A DNA stretch of 64,000 bases, taken from assembly GCA_947492475.1 (NCBI GenBank), contig CANLNM010000002.1, positions 248,001 to 312,000 on the forward strand, read 5' to 3'. This DNA comes from an uncultured Paracoccaceae bacterium (GTDB lineage: Bacteria > Pseudomonadota > Alphaproteobacteria > Rhodobacterales > Rhodobacteraceae). Both the position numbers and the translations under genes were made by a program. Shown here piece by piece: positions 37,009 to 45,086 of this stretch; position 1 is the first letter of the stretch; each line of letters begins with the position of its first letter. Under the pieces are notes generated by a model. That model was not told where the DNA came from. It saw nothing but the letters and a program-made list of their open reading frames with translations, and ran no database searches.

Positions 37009-37464
37009 ATGTTGTCACGTCGTCAATTGTTGAAAACTTCGCTGGTGCTTGCACCGATTGTTGCGCTGCCACAGATTGCGCTGGCGGGCGAACCTGAAAC
37101 GTTTGCGGTTGATGGGATTGCGATCCGTGGCGCTGATCCCGTGGCCTTTTTCACCCAAGGTGGCCCTGTGATGGGGGATGCGGCGCATTCCTATGATTGG
37201 GCAGGCGCGACATGGCATTTTGCCAACGCCGAAAACCGTGACATGTTTGCCGCCGATCCTACCGCATATGCCCCGCAATTCGGCGGATATTGCGCCTTTG
37301 CGGCGTCAAAAGGGGCGCTCGCAACCTCTGTCCCAGAAGCGTGGACAATTTACGAAGGCAAACTGTACCTGAATTTTTCCGTCGCCGTGCGCCAAGTCTG
37401 GAGCGAAGACATCCCCGGCAATATCGCATTGGCAGAAGCCAACTGGCCGGGCATTTTGGGGTAA
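37009..37464 (+). CDS. YHS-domain protein with Tat signal
   Basis: A 151-residue exported protein. The start LSRRQLLKTSLVLAPIVAL is a twin-arginine signal (R-R-x-L-L). The rest is a YHS-type fold: FAVDGIAIRGADPVAFFTQG, WAGATWHFANAENRDMFAADP, PQFGGYCAFAASKG. YHS domains bind metals such as copper. The visible cysteine (GGYCA) could be a ligand. AAAGGA lies 9 bases before the ATG. Longer upstream frame is rejected because the Tat signal is complete. Confidence 0.88.
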   Translation: MLSRRQLLKTSLVLAPIVALPQIALAGEPETFAVDGIAIRGADPVAFFTQGGPVMGDAAHSYDWAGATWHFANAENRDMFAADPTAYAPQFGGYCAFAASKGALATSVPEAWTIYEGKLYLNFSVAVRQVWSEDIPGNIALAEANWPGILG

Positions 37465-37550
37465 ACACATTTCTTGCGGTTTTTCGCCAGTTTTTAAGCC
37501 CGTGTTCACAGATGCGCGACATGCTCTTTAATGTGAGAATGGGCCTCTTA

Positions 37551-37646
37551 CCTATATAACGAGGGCCGGCTTTTGGAACAGGCCGCCCCAATCTCACTGT
37601 CCCTCGTTCCACGACTGACGCCCGGGGCTATGCCTCGGGCGATTTT
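37551..37646 (+). ncRNA. Candidate small RNA or structured leader
   Basis: A TATATA box (37553-37558) is followed at once by AACGAGGG (37559-37566), which pairs perfectly with CCCTCGTT (37601-37608). Inside lies a possible G/C helix (GGGC near 37563, GCCC near 37585). Then comes a strong hairpin (CGCCCGGGGC / GCCTCGGGCG, 3-base loop) and GATTTTT. Together this is a plausible transcript of about 90 bases ending just before the CoA-binding gene. No coding frame. I could not match it to a known family, and no clean -35 box is seen. Confidence 0.45.
37619..37646 (+). terminator. Rho-independent terminator at end of candidate small RNA
   Basis: A 10-bp stem with loop TAT and one G-T pair, followed by ATTTTT. 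It lies 30 bases before the GTG of the CoA-binding gene, so it ends an upstream RNA or attenuates that gene. Confidence 0.8.
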
Positions 37647-37676
37647 TCTTGCACAAAGGATGGAAAGGGGATTGTT

Positions 37677-38144
37677 GTGACCTATAGCGATGCATTTCTG
37701 ACGCGGGTGTTAAGGCGCACCAAAACCATCGCGATTGTGGGAATTTCTGCCAAAGAAATCCGGCCCAGTTTCTATGTCGCGCGCTATTTACAGCTAAAGG
37801 GATATCGGATCATCCCGGTGAATCCGGGGCTGGTAGGCCAGAAAGTCCTGGGTGAAGAGGTGTATGCCGATTTGGCGTCCATCCCGCATGATGTTGATAT
37901 GGTTGATATTTTCCGCAGGTCAGACGCCGTTCCCGAAATCGTGGATGACGCTTTGGCGCGTTGGCCTGACTTGCAAACCATTTGGATGCAGATTGGCGTC
38001 GAACATGCGGAGGCTGCAAAAATCGCCACGGCATGTGGTGTGGACGTGATCCAGAACAAATGCCCCAAAATGGAATATCAGCGCCTATTCGGGGAATTGC
38101 GCATGGGCGGTTTCAACACCGGGATGATCAGCTCGAAACTTTGA
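37677..38144 (+). CDS. CoA-binding domain protein (YccU type)
   Basis: A 155-residue protein with a single Rossmann-type CoA-binding domain: TIAIVGISAKEIRPSFYVARYLQ (first loop), then IPVNPG, VDMVDIFRRSDAVPEIVDDA and VIQNKCPKMEY. The short form of the succinyl-CoA-synthetase-like fold has no catalytic partner and unknown role; binding of CoA or acyl-CoA is inferred from fold. GAAAGGGG lies 6 bases before the GTG start. It is convergent with hisE, 9 bases apart. Confidence 0.88.
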   Translation: MTYSDAFLTRVLRRTKTIAIVGISAKEIRPSFYVARYLQLKGYRIIPVNPGLVGQKVLGEEVYADLASIPHDVDMVDIFRRSDAVPEIVDDALARWPDLQTIWMQIGVEHAEAAKIATACGVDVIQNKCPKMEYQRLFGELRMGGFNTGMISSKL

Positions 38145-38153
38145 AAAAGTCGC

Positions 38154-38459
38154 TCAGCGGCTGGCTTTTTCTGTAATCCCAGAAACACCTTCGCGCCGCG
38201 CCAGTTCTGCTTCGATATCATCCAGATTGACGCCGCGTGCTGCACACATGACCAACAGATGATAGATCGAATCCGCCGCTTCTGAGATGAGTTTGTCGCG
38301 ATCACCCTTCACCGCTTCGATGATCGCTTCCACGGCTTCTTCACCGAACTTTTCGGCGCACTTTTCCGGCCCCTTGGACAGCAATTTCGCGGTCCACGAA
38401 CTGTCAGGGTCGGCCCCAATGCGGGACTGAATGGTTGCGTTTAGCGTCTTCAGGCTCAT
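38154..38459 (-). CDS. hisE: Phosphoribosyl-ATP diphosphatase
   Basis: A 101-residue all-helical MazG-fold enzyme that hydrolyses phosphoribosyl-ATP in histidine synthesis. Signatures are [22 protein letters not shown] and [19 protein letters not shown], the metal-binding E-x-x-E and E-A-A-D helices. Standalone hisE (not fused to hisI) is usual in alphaproteobacteria. It is the last gene of the hisA-hisF-hisE unit, overlapping the end of hisF by 4 bases (ATGA). Confidence 0.94.
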   Translation of the reverse strand: MSLKTLNATIQSRIGADPDSSWTAKLLSKGPEKCAEKFGEEAVEAIIEAVKGDRDKLISEAADSIYHLLVMCAARGVNLDDIEAELARREGVSGITEKASR

Positions 38460-39217
38460 GTCATCCTCACGGGGATTCCTGCATCGGCCATGTGTTGTTT
38501 GGCCTCACCGATCGTATAGGTCCCAAAATGGAAAATCGACGCGGCCAACACGGCCGATGCGCCGCCTTCTGTCACGCCTTCGACCAGATGATCCAGATTT
38601 CCGACGCCCCCCGATGCGATCACAGGCACGTTCACCGCGTCTGAAATCGCGCGGGTCAATGGCAGGTTAAACCCCGCCTTGGTGCCGTCGCGGTCCATCG
38701 ATGTCAGCAGGATTTCACCCGCGCCTTTTTCGGCGGCGGTGATGGCAAATTCAATGGCGTCGATCCCGGTGGCTTTGCGCCCGCCATGGGTGAATATTTC
38801 CCAGCGTCCGGGTTCCACCGTTTTGGCGTCGATTGCGCAGACGATGCATTGTGATCCAAACCGCAATGCGGCTTCGGTCAGAACATCTGGGTTGGCCACC
38901 GCCGCAGAGTTAAAGCTGACTTTGTCCGCCCCAGCCAGCAACAGATTGCGCACATCTTCGTGGGTGCGCACCCCGCCACCAATGGTCAGCGGCATAAAAC
39001 AATGTTCCGCCGTGCGGGTGGCCAGATCATACATTGTGCCACGATTTTCGTGGGTTGCATGAATATCAAGAAAACAAAGTTCGTCGGCACCTGCGGCGTC
39101 ATAGGCGATGGCGGCATCCACCGGATCGCCAGCATCGACAAGATCGACAAAGTTCACGCCTTTGACGACACGCCCATCAGCGACATCCAGGCAAGGTATG
39201 ATACGTGTTTTAAGCAT
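38456..39217 (-). CDS. hisF: Imidazole glycerol phosphate synthase subunit HisF
   Basis: A 253-residue TIM barrel, the cyclase half of imidazole glycerol phosphate synthase. The start [22 protein letters not shown] is the family signature with catalytic Asp11. Then come [20 protein letters not shown] and DAIEFA, with Asp130 region CAIDAKTV and the phosphate site [11 protein letters not shown]. It works with HisH, which is coded 1.5 kb upstream. ATGA junction with hisE. Confidence 0.96.
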   Translation of the reverse strand: MLKTRIIPCLDVADGRVVKGVNFVDLVDAGDPVDAAIAYDAAGADELCFLDIHATHENRGTMYDLATRTAEHCFMPLTIGGGVRTHEDVRNLLLAGADKVSFNSAAVANPDVLTEAALRFGSQCIVCAIDAKTVEPGRWEIFTHGGRKATGIDAIEFAITAAEKGAGEILLTSMDRDGTKAGFNLPLTRAISDAVNVPVIASGGVGNLDHLVEGVTEGGASAVLAASIFHFGTYTIGEAKQHMADAGIPVRMT

Positions 39218-39267
39218 GCCCGCTTGATAGGCCGCGCGACCTGAAACGGCAAGGGGTTTGGCGACCC

Positions 39268-39325
39268 TTCGGTTTGGGGCGTGGGGCAGGGCCCCACGAG
39301 GCTCAAAATCGGCAGATTTTGAGCC
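39268..39325. repeat. Intergenic palindromic element between hisA and hisF
   Basis: Two adjacent perfect palindromes: GTGGGGC-AGG-GCCCCAC (39281-39297) and GGCTCAAAATC-GGCA-GATTTTGAGCC (39300-39325), preceded by GTTTGGGGC. The pair resembles short palindromic repeats scattered between genes in Roseobacter-group genomes (recollection). Only one copy is in this window. It could act as a processing or attenuation site between the two his genes. Confidence 0.6.
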
Positions 39326-39343
39326 ACCTGTTCGGAAAATCGT

Positions 39344-40066
39344 TTAGGCGCGGCAGAGGGTCAGCGCATCGCTTAGATCAATTGCCCCATCATAGAGCGC
39401 ACGGCCAGAAATCGCGCCGTTTAACGCAGCACCGCAATTTTTCAGTGCTTGCAGATCCTCAAGCGAGGACACGCCACCAGATGCAATTACGGGGATTGAT
39501 ACGGCATTGGCCAGATCGGCCGTGGCATGCACATTTGGCCCTTGCATGGCCCCATCGCGGTTGATGTCGGTGTAAATGATCGCAGCCACACCAGCATCCT
39601 CAAAGGATTTTGCCAAATCAGTCACTATGACATCGGTTTCCTCGGCCCAGCCTTTGGTCGCCACGCGCCCGTCACGCGCGTCAATGCCCACAGCAACTTT
39701 GCCCGGAAAGGCACGCGCCGCTTCGCGCACCAAATCAGGGTTTTCCACGGCAACCGTGCCCAAAATGACCCGTGCCAGCCCGCGATCCAGCCAGCGTTCG
39801 ATTGTCGCCATGTCGCGGATCCCGCCCCCAAGCTGCGCAGGCACTTTGGTTTGTTTCAGGATTTCTTCAACTGGGGCGGCATTGACAGGTTCACCGGCAA
39901 AGGCGCCGTTTAAATCCACCAGATGCAGCCATTCACAACCCGCATTCACAAATTCCATCGCCTGAGCGGCTGGATTGTCGTTGAACACCGTGGCTTGATC
40001 CATTTCGCCTTTGATCAGGCGTACGGCATTGCCGTCTTTTAGGTCGATGGCGGGATAAAGGATCAT
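39344..40066 (-). CDS. hisA: Phosphoribosylformimino-AICAR isomerase HisA
   Basis: A 240-residue TIM barrel isomerase of histidine synthesis, paralogous to HisF. The start [20 protein letters not shown] has the catalytic Asp8. Then come [33 protein letters not shown] with the second catalytic Asp, and [12 protein letters not shown]. Normal length. The gap of 126 bases to hisF contains the palindromic element; in many relatives these genes are closer. Confidence 0.96.
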   Translation of the reverse strand: MILYPAIDLKDGNAVRLIKGEMDQATVFNDNPAAQAMEFVNAGCEWLHLVDLNGAFAGEPVNAAPVEEILKQTKVPAQLGGGIRDMATIERWLDRGLARVILGTVAVENPDLVREAARAFPGKVAVGIDARDGRVATKGWAEETDVIVTDLAKSFEDAGVAAIIYTDINRDGAMQGPNVHATADLANAVSIPVIASGGVSSLEDLQALKNCGAALNGAISGRALYDGAIDLSDALTLCRA

Positions 40067-40215
40067 TTAACGTGCCTTTCACGATTTGGGCGCAATGTTG
40101 GGGCTGTTTATGCATGTTGGCGTCCGGGATGCAACGATGCGGGGCCGACCCCACGTCATACTTGATCGGGTGGGGGGCAATGCCGCAGCATGCGTTCAGT
40201 TCATGGGAGGACAGA

Positions 40216-40602
40216 ATGAAAAAGTTTGTATTGAGCGTCGTTGGCGCAATTGCATTGGCGGGGGCGGCAACGGCGGACCCGTTAGAAGGCACGTGGCGCA
40301 CAACCGCTGATGATAATGGCAATTCGGGGCTGATTCAGGTTGCGCCCTGTGGGTCTGCGCTGTGTGGCACATTGATCCGCGCCTATGGCCCAAATGGCGC
40401 CGAAATTCCGTCTGACAACATCGGTCAGAACATTATTTCCGAAACGGTCGCCAGTGGCGGCGGCGCATATACGGGCAAAGTTTATTCGCCGGATCGTGAT
40501 AAAACCTACAATTCCCGGCTGCAGCTTAGCGGCAATCAGTTGACTGTTTCTGGCTGCGTTTTAGGGATCTGCCGCGAAGGCGGGGTCTGGACGCGCCAGT
40601 AA
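40216..40602 (+). CDS. DUF2147 exported protein
   Basis: A 128-residue protein with a clear signal peptide (KKFVLSVVGAIALAGAATA). The DUF2147 domain follows: DPLEGTWRTTADDNGNSG, then VAPCGSALCGTLIR, GKVYSPDRDKTYNSRLQLSG and CVLGICREGGVWTR. Four cysteines are in two C-x4-C / C-x4-C sets, likely disulfides. The family is a lipocalin-like beta barrel of unknown role. GGAGG lies 5 bases before the ATG. It lies on the opposite strand between hisH and hisA and splits the his cluster. Confidence 0.88.
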   Translation: MKKFVLSVVGAIALAGAATADPLEGTWRTTADDNGNSGLIQVAPCGSALCGTLIRAYGPNGAEIPSDNIGQNIISETVASGGGAYTGKVYSPDRDKTYNSRLQLSGNQLTVSGCVLGICREGGVWTRQ

Positions 40603-40625
40603 TTGCATCCCTCAAATCGGATGTA

Positions 40626-40650
40626 GCGCCCGCCGGTTTGGCGGGCGTTT
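40626..40650. terminator. Terminator between DUF2147 gene and hisH
   Basis: CGCCCGCC (40627-40634), loop GGTTT region, GGCGGGCG (40640-40647), then TTT. The two genes are convergent here and may share it. Confidence 0.8.
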
Positions 40651-40651
40651 C

Positions 40652-41290
40652 TTATGGGGCCCAGCTTAGAAAGTTGGCGATTAGTTTCAGGCCAGCAGCT
40701 TGGCTTTTCTCAGGGTGGAACTGCATGCCAATCATGTTGTCCCGTCCCACAATGGCCGTGATGTCACCGCCGTAATCAACATGGGTCAATCGATGCTGCG
40801 TATTGTTCATAACCATCTGATAGGAATGCACAAAATAGGCGTGATCCCCGGTGGCTACACCGTCTAGAACCGCATGTTCCTGATCGATGATCAGGTCATT
40901 CCACCCCATATGCGGCACCTTCATTTTAGGATCAGAAGGTGCAATTGGGTGAATATGCCCGTCAATCCAGCCAAAGCCTGGCGTTTCCTGATATTCAAAG
41001 CCGCTTTTGGCCATCATCTGCATGCCAACACAGATACCTAGAAACGGAACAGCCCGGTTTTCAACGGCATCCGTGATCGCTTCGGCCAATCCGTCAACAC
41101 CATGTAGCGCGGCGTGACATGCCGGAAACGCGCCGTCGCCGGGCAAAACAATCCGGTCCGCCTTGGCCACGACATCAGCCTCAGATGTGACAACAATTGT
41201 GCCGCCATCCGTTTCCCGAGCCATCCGTTCAAACGCTTTTTGCGCCGAATGCAAATTGCCACTGCCATAATCGACCAGCGCAGTCAGCAT
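40652..41290 (-). CDS. hisH: Imidazole glycerol phosphate synthase subunit HisH
   Basis: A 212-residue class I glutamine amidotransferase that supplies ammonia to HisF. It contains ALVDYGSGNLHSAQKAFER, IVLPGDGAFPA, the nucleophile cysteine in FLGICVGMQMM, and the His-Glu pair in GMQFHPEKSQAAG. Normal length. It overlaps the hisB stop (TAATG), so the two are translationally coupled. Directly downstream is a shared terminator. Confidence 0.96.
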   Translation of the reverse strand: MLTALVDYGSGNLHSAQKAFERMARETDGGTIVVTSEADVVAKADRIVLPGDGAFPACHAALHGVDGLAEAITDAVENRAVPFLGICVGMQMMAKSGFEYQETPGFGWIDGHIHPIAPSDPKMKVPHMGWNDLIIDQEHAVLDGVATGDHAYFVHSYQMVMNNTQHRLTHVDYGGDITAIVGRDNMIGMQFHPEKSQAAGLKLIANFLSWAP

Positions 41291-41877
41291 TACAATGTGC
41301 CCTTGGTCGAAGGAATCGCATCCATTTTGCGAGGGTCCAATTCAACCGCAACCCGCAATGCGCGTGCCACAGATTTGAACATCGCCTCAGCAATATGGTG
41401 CGAATTGAACCCGTGTAGTTGATCAATATGCAGCGTCATCCCGGCATGTACCGACAGAGCTTGGAAAAATTCGCGGACCAATTCGGTATCAAACGTGCCG
41501 ATTTTATCAGAGGAAAATTCGGTGTTGAAAATCAAATAGGGCCGACCGGCCAAATCCAGTGCCGTGCGGATTTGCGCATCGTCCATCGCCAGGTGGCAGG
41601 ACCCATAACGGGTGATTCCCCGTTTGTTTCCAAGCGCTTGGGTGATGGCTTGGCCCAGTGTGATCCCCACATCTTCGACGGTGTGGTGATCATCAATATA
41701 TAGATCACCCTTGGCCCGAATGCGCATATCGATCAGCGAATGACGGGCCAGTTGATCCAGCATATGGTCAAAAAAACCAACCTTGGTCACGTTGTCATAG
41801 GACCCTGTCCCGTCAAGATTAACTTCAACGGTGATCTCGGTCTCTTCGGTTTTCCGCGTGATCGTGGCTGTGCGCAT
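41290..41877 (-). CDS. hisB: Imidazoleglycerol-phosphate dehydratase
   Basis: A 195-residue Mn-dependent dehydratase of histidine synthesis (monofunctional type). The metal-binding repeats are [16 protein letters not shown] / [17 protein letters not shown], and later [14 protein letters not shown] / [13 protein letters not shown]. The ATG at 41877 (MRTATITRK) has GGAG 6 bases upstream and gives the standard family length; a TTG eight codons earlier is rejected. It heads the hisB-hisH unit. Confidence 0.96.
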   Translation of the reverse strand: MRTATITRKTEETEITVEVNLDGTGSYDNVTKVGFFDHMLDQLARHSLIDMRIRAKGDLYIDDHHTVEDVGITLGQAITQALGNKRGITRYGSCHLAMDDAQIRTALDLAGRPYLIFNTEFSSDKIGTFDTELVREFFQALSVHAGMTLHIDQLHGFNSHHIAEAMFKSVARALRVAVELDPRKMDAIPSTKGTL

Positions 41878-42074
41878 TTTCGGCTCCGGTTTGTCGTTCA
41901 ATGCCTTATAGGCGGCTGTTGCGCCGGGGCCAAGCAGCCGATTGCAAGCGCCGTTCCGCCCGTGTCCTTCTTGTCTCGGTTTTTAGAAAATGACATCAAA
42001 ATCGGGGCGGGGTATCCCTACTTTTACCTTGGTTTATACCACGTTACTATTTGTTAACTCGGCAGGGGGGCGCT

Positions 42075-43028
42075 GTGATACGATCATTACTTAAATCATT
42101 TCGTCACACCTATTTGGACCTGCGGCTGCGTTCTTCTGGTTTGCATATTCGAATTCTGGAACGTCCCGGTTTGTGGATGCAAGATGCTGAACTTGAACAA
42201 CTTTCCGACGACTTAAGAAAAGTCGCATCAGCGACCCTGCCAGTCGGAAGCTTGACCTATGGCGTGTTCTCTGCGGATCGAAAACGAATGTCTTCTTCGA
42301 TTGTGACCTTGGTGAGCCGGCCGGACGGCACACCGATCGCATTTAACGCTTTGGCGATCATGACCCTCTCAACTTTGCCAAAACCAACCGAAGTTTTGCA
42401 TTTGGGATTGGTGATGGTCGACCCCAATGAGCGTTCAAAAAACCTGTCATGGGTGCTGTATGGATTAACATGTTTTTTGTTGTTTGTGCGGCGAAAATTT
42501 CGTCCGTTATGGATTTCAAACGTGACGCAGGTTCCAGCTGTCGTGGGCATGGTATCTGGTATGTTTTCAAATGTTTACCCATCTCCTAGCGCATCTCGGC
42601 GCACGCTTAGCCAGCTGCAGGTGGCGCGTCGAATTATGGCAGATCATCGGTATGTATTTGGGGTTGGGGACGAAGCAGACTTTGATGAAAACCGGTTTGT
42701 GATCACAAACGCCTATACCGGCGGATCGGACGATCTGATGAAAACGTGGGAACAGGCGCCTAAACATCGTGATGACAGTTATAACGACTTTTGCGCGCGT
42801 GAACTGGACTATGAGCGGGGGGATGATGTGCTGCAGATTGGGCAATTGGACATGGCAGCCATCGGGCGATACCTCTCAAAAGAAGTGCCCAGTTCCGCAT
42901 TAAGCGGACTGTTGCTCGTGGCTGGAATGGTCATTTTACGTCGATTGATCCTGCCCATTCTACATTGGTTCGAAAGTGACCAAGAATGGTCCATTCTGCG
43001 CCCCGTGAAGGACAAAACAAATGTTTAG
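42075..43028 (+). CDS. GNAT-like acyltransferase-type protein, first of 4-gene operon
   Basis: A 317-residue protein. The GTG at 42075 follows AGGGGGG. About residues 70-150 show a possible GNAT core: SLTYGVFSADRKRMSSSIV, then EVLHLGLVMVDPNERSKNLSW, where V-D-P-x-x-R fits motif A. A hydrophobic stretch (LSGLLLVAGMVILRRLILPI) near the C-terminus suggests membrane contact. I am not sure of the fold. The 3' end overlaps the ThiF-like gene by 8 bases. DNA is A+T-rich relative to the his genes. Confidence 0.5.
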   Translation: MIRSLLKSFRHTYLDLRLRSSGLHIRILERPGLWMQDAELEQLSDDLRKVASATLPVGSLTYGVFSADRKRMSSSIVTLVSRPDGTPIAFNALAIMTLSTLPKPTEVLHLGLVMVDPNERSKNLSWVLYGLTCFLLFVRRKFRPLWISNVTQVPAVVGMVSGMFSNVYPSPSASRRTLSQLQVARRIMADHRYVFGVGDEADFDENRFVITNAYTGGSDDLMKTWEQAPKHRDDSYNDFCARELDYERGDDVLQIGQLDMAAIGRYLSKEVPSSALSGLLLVAGMVILRRLILPILHWFESDQEWSILRPVKDKTNV

Positions 43029-43890
43029 CTACGACGAAATGACAACCCGAAATCAGGGGTTTGTGTCTAACGACGAACAAAATGCGTTAAAGTCTAGCAC
43101 GGTGTTTGTTTGCGGTAATGGGGGAATGGGGGGCGCTTGTATTCAGGCTTTGGTACGGATGGGAGTTGGAAAACTCATTCTTGCGGACGTAGATGAATTC
43201 GAAATTTCGAACCTGAACCGGCAGGTTTTTTGCAACTTACACAGGGTTGGATTGCACAAATCGAACGTCACTGCGAAAATGTGCCGAAACATTAATCCTG
43301 AAATCGACATCGAAGTATATGGTTTAGAATGGATGGAGTTGGCCGAAGGTTTGGTGTCTCGGTCCGATATTGTGGTTAACGGAACTGATGATTTGGCGGC
43401 TACGTTGTTGCTATACCGGACAGCACGCGAGCAGAACAAAGTGATGATTGACGCTTATGCCGCGCCTCTGCCCTCAGTTTATGTTACCAAGCCGACCGAT
43501 CCAGCACATGAAACTCGGTTGGGATTTCAAACAGAACAGACGGATTGGAGGTCAATCTCGCAGGACCAAAGAGAGTCCGCTTTTATGGCAGAGGCTGAGT
43601 ATGTTGTCCTCAATTCTTCATCGCGACATTACATCGATTTAGATTTGATCGGTGATGTGATCACAGGCAAACGCGGGCGTCCGAGTTTTGCCCCTATGGT
43701 CATCACAACGGGTATGTTGATGGCATATGAATGCGCAAATGGCGTTATGGGCCGACCATTTGGTGCAAATTGCCAGGGCTATTTTTTGAACCCATATCGC
43801 GGCCGTGTTGAGCGACCAAATCCAAAATGGATGTCCGCAGTCATACGCCCATTTGTCCGTCGGTTTCTGGCACGATTGCTAAGTCAATGA
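43021..43890 (+). CDS. ThiF/MoeB/E1-like adenylyltransferase without zinc site
   Basis: A 289-residue Rossmann-fold protein that should bind ATP and activate a carboxyl group by adenylation (family inference). Seen: CGNGGMGG (31-38), ADVDEF (55-60), the E1 signature ISNLNRQV (62-69) with Arg67, and the GTDD pocket (121-124). Missing: the paired C-x-x-C zinc knuckles of MoeB/ThiF and an evident catalytic cysteine loop; the only later cysteines are ECANG and NCQG. No ubiquitin-like partner is nearby. It overlaps both neighbours, so it is part of one operon. Confidence 0.85.
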   Translation: MFSYDEMTTRNQGFVSNDEQNALKSSTVFVCGNGGMGGACIQALVRMGVGKLILADVDEFEISNLNRQVFCNLHRVGLHKSNVTAKMCRNINPEIDIEVYGLEWMELAEGLVSRSDIVVNGTDDLAATLLLYRTAREQNKVMIDAYAAPLPSVYVTKPTDPAHETRLGFQTEQTDWRSISQDQRESAFMAEAEYVVLNSSSRHYIDLDLIGDVITGKRGRPSFAPMVITTGMLMAYECANGVMGRPFGANCQGYFLNPYRGRVERPNPKWMSAVIRPFVRRFLARLLSQ

Positions 43891-45086
43891 TGACCGCGGC
43901 CCCATATATTGTTGATCTTTTCCTATCGATTTCGGCGGTCATTGGATTATTGCTGATGCGGGCAATGATCGTTGATCAGGGGCGGTATGACCCACTTAAT
44001 CAGCGATTTCTATTTGGCGTTCATGCGATGATTTTGCTGTTTGGTGCCCGTGCGGCCTACAGTTTGACCGATTTGAATCTTTTTCGCGCATTGGTTTTGT
44101 TTGCCGCAGCTTTGGTGCCGCTCGCTGCTCTCTTGCTCACCGAAGGTTTGTTGCGACGGCACGCCGCCAAATTCATTAAGGTCGGTTTCGCGGTGATGAC
44201 CACGCTGCTGTCGGTATCAGCGTTGTTCCCGGTTGAATTGGTGGATCCGTTCAGGTTGGTGATCCTGTTGATGTTTCAGGTCGCAGGATTTTTGATCTGC
44301 GGACTGTTGGTGTTCACGCGGGATGTGTCGTCTTTGTCCCGGGCGGAAAACCAAATGGCAGAACGTATCGGGCTTTCAGTGTTTTTGTTGCTGCCATTTG
44401 CAGCGGCTGATTTCCTGATGGTGTATTTTAACCTTCCGGTTCGTGTTTCTGCTTTGGGTGTGCTGTTTTTATGTTGGTTATCAATTACTTTGGGGAAATC
44501 ATCACGGTCCCATATCGACGCATTGATGGGGTTTTGCGTAACCGTTGTCGCCGCAATTTTATCCGGTGCAACCGTTTCATTTTTGATGGGGTTCAGCTGG
44601 AATGCGACGATCATGACAGTGGCGATTTTGTTGGGATCGGCGCTTTGCGCTGCGCTTTATAATGAAATTCGAACCTTAAAAACAGAGGCACAAGGCGTTG
44701 CTGTTTTAGAGGAAATGTCGAAAAATTCGGCGTCCTCTCCTATGGATTTCCTACGAAATGTTGTTGGGAATATGGACAATGACGGGGTCGCATTGATTGA
44801 CTTAGATACGTTACACGATTGCCAAGAAGAGGTTCTGACCGAGTTGTTTCGCAAACATCCCGTCCTGCGACGCTCGGATCCAATCCCGTCAAACCCAGAC
44901 TTGGCAGAGCATAAATCACATCTGTTTGAGCGATATCAGGCGTCCCATATTCTATGTGCTCAGGCCCAGCCATTGACGTTGATCGCTTTGTCGATCCCGA
45001 TGATCGCGGCAACAAAACGTGTGGAGTCTGAGCTGAACGCAGCACAGAGTTTTTCGCGTTTGTTGGAGGTTAAAAATGCTGAATGA
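43887..45086 (+). CDS. Multi-pass membrane protein with C-terminal cytoplasmic domain
   Basis: A 399-residue protein with about eight hydrophobic helices up to residue 260 and a soluble region at about 265-399 (EEMSKNSASSPMDFLRNVVGN, HILCAQAQPLTLIALSIPMIA). The shape recalls the sensor half of a bacterial membrane receptor, with a PAS- or GAF-like tail, but I cannot name the domain and there is no kinase or GGDEF motif. ATGA overlap with the ThiF-like gene and an 11-base overlap with the nitroreductase gene put it in the same transcript. Confidence 0.6.
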   Translation: MMTAAPYIVDLFLSISAVIGLLLMRAMIVDQGRYDPLNQRFLFGVHAMILLFGARAAYSLTDLNLFRALVLFAAALVPLAALLLTEGLLRRHAAKFIKVGFAVMTTLLSVSALFPVELVDPFRLVILLMFQVAGFLICGLLVFTRDVSSLSRAENQMAERIGLSVFLLLPFAAADFLMVYFNLPVRVSALGVLFLCWLSITLGKSSRSHIDALMGFCVTVVAAILSGATVSFLMGFSWNATIMTVAILLGSALCAALYNEIRTLKTEAQGVAVLEEMSKNSASSPMDFLRNVVGNMDNDGVALIDLDTLHDCQEEVLTELFRKHPVLRRSDPIPSNPDLAEHKSHLFERYQASHILCAQAQPLTLIALSIPMIAATKRVESELNAAQSFSRLLEVKNAE

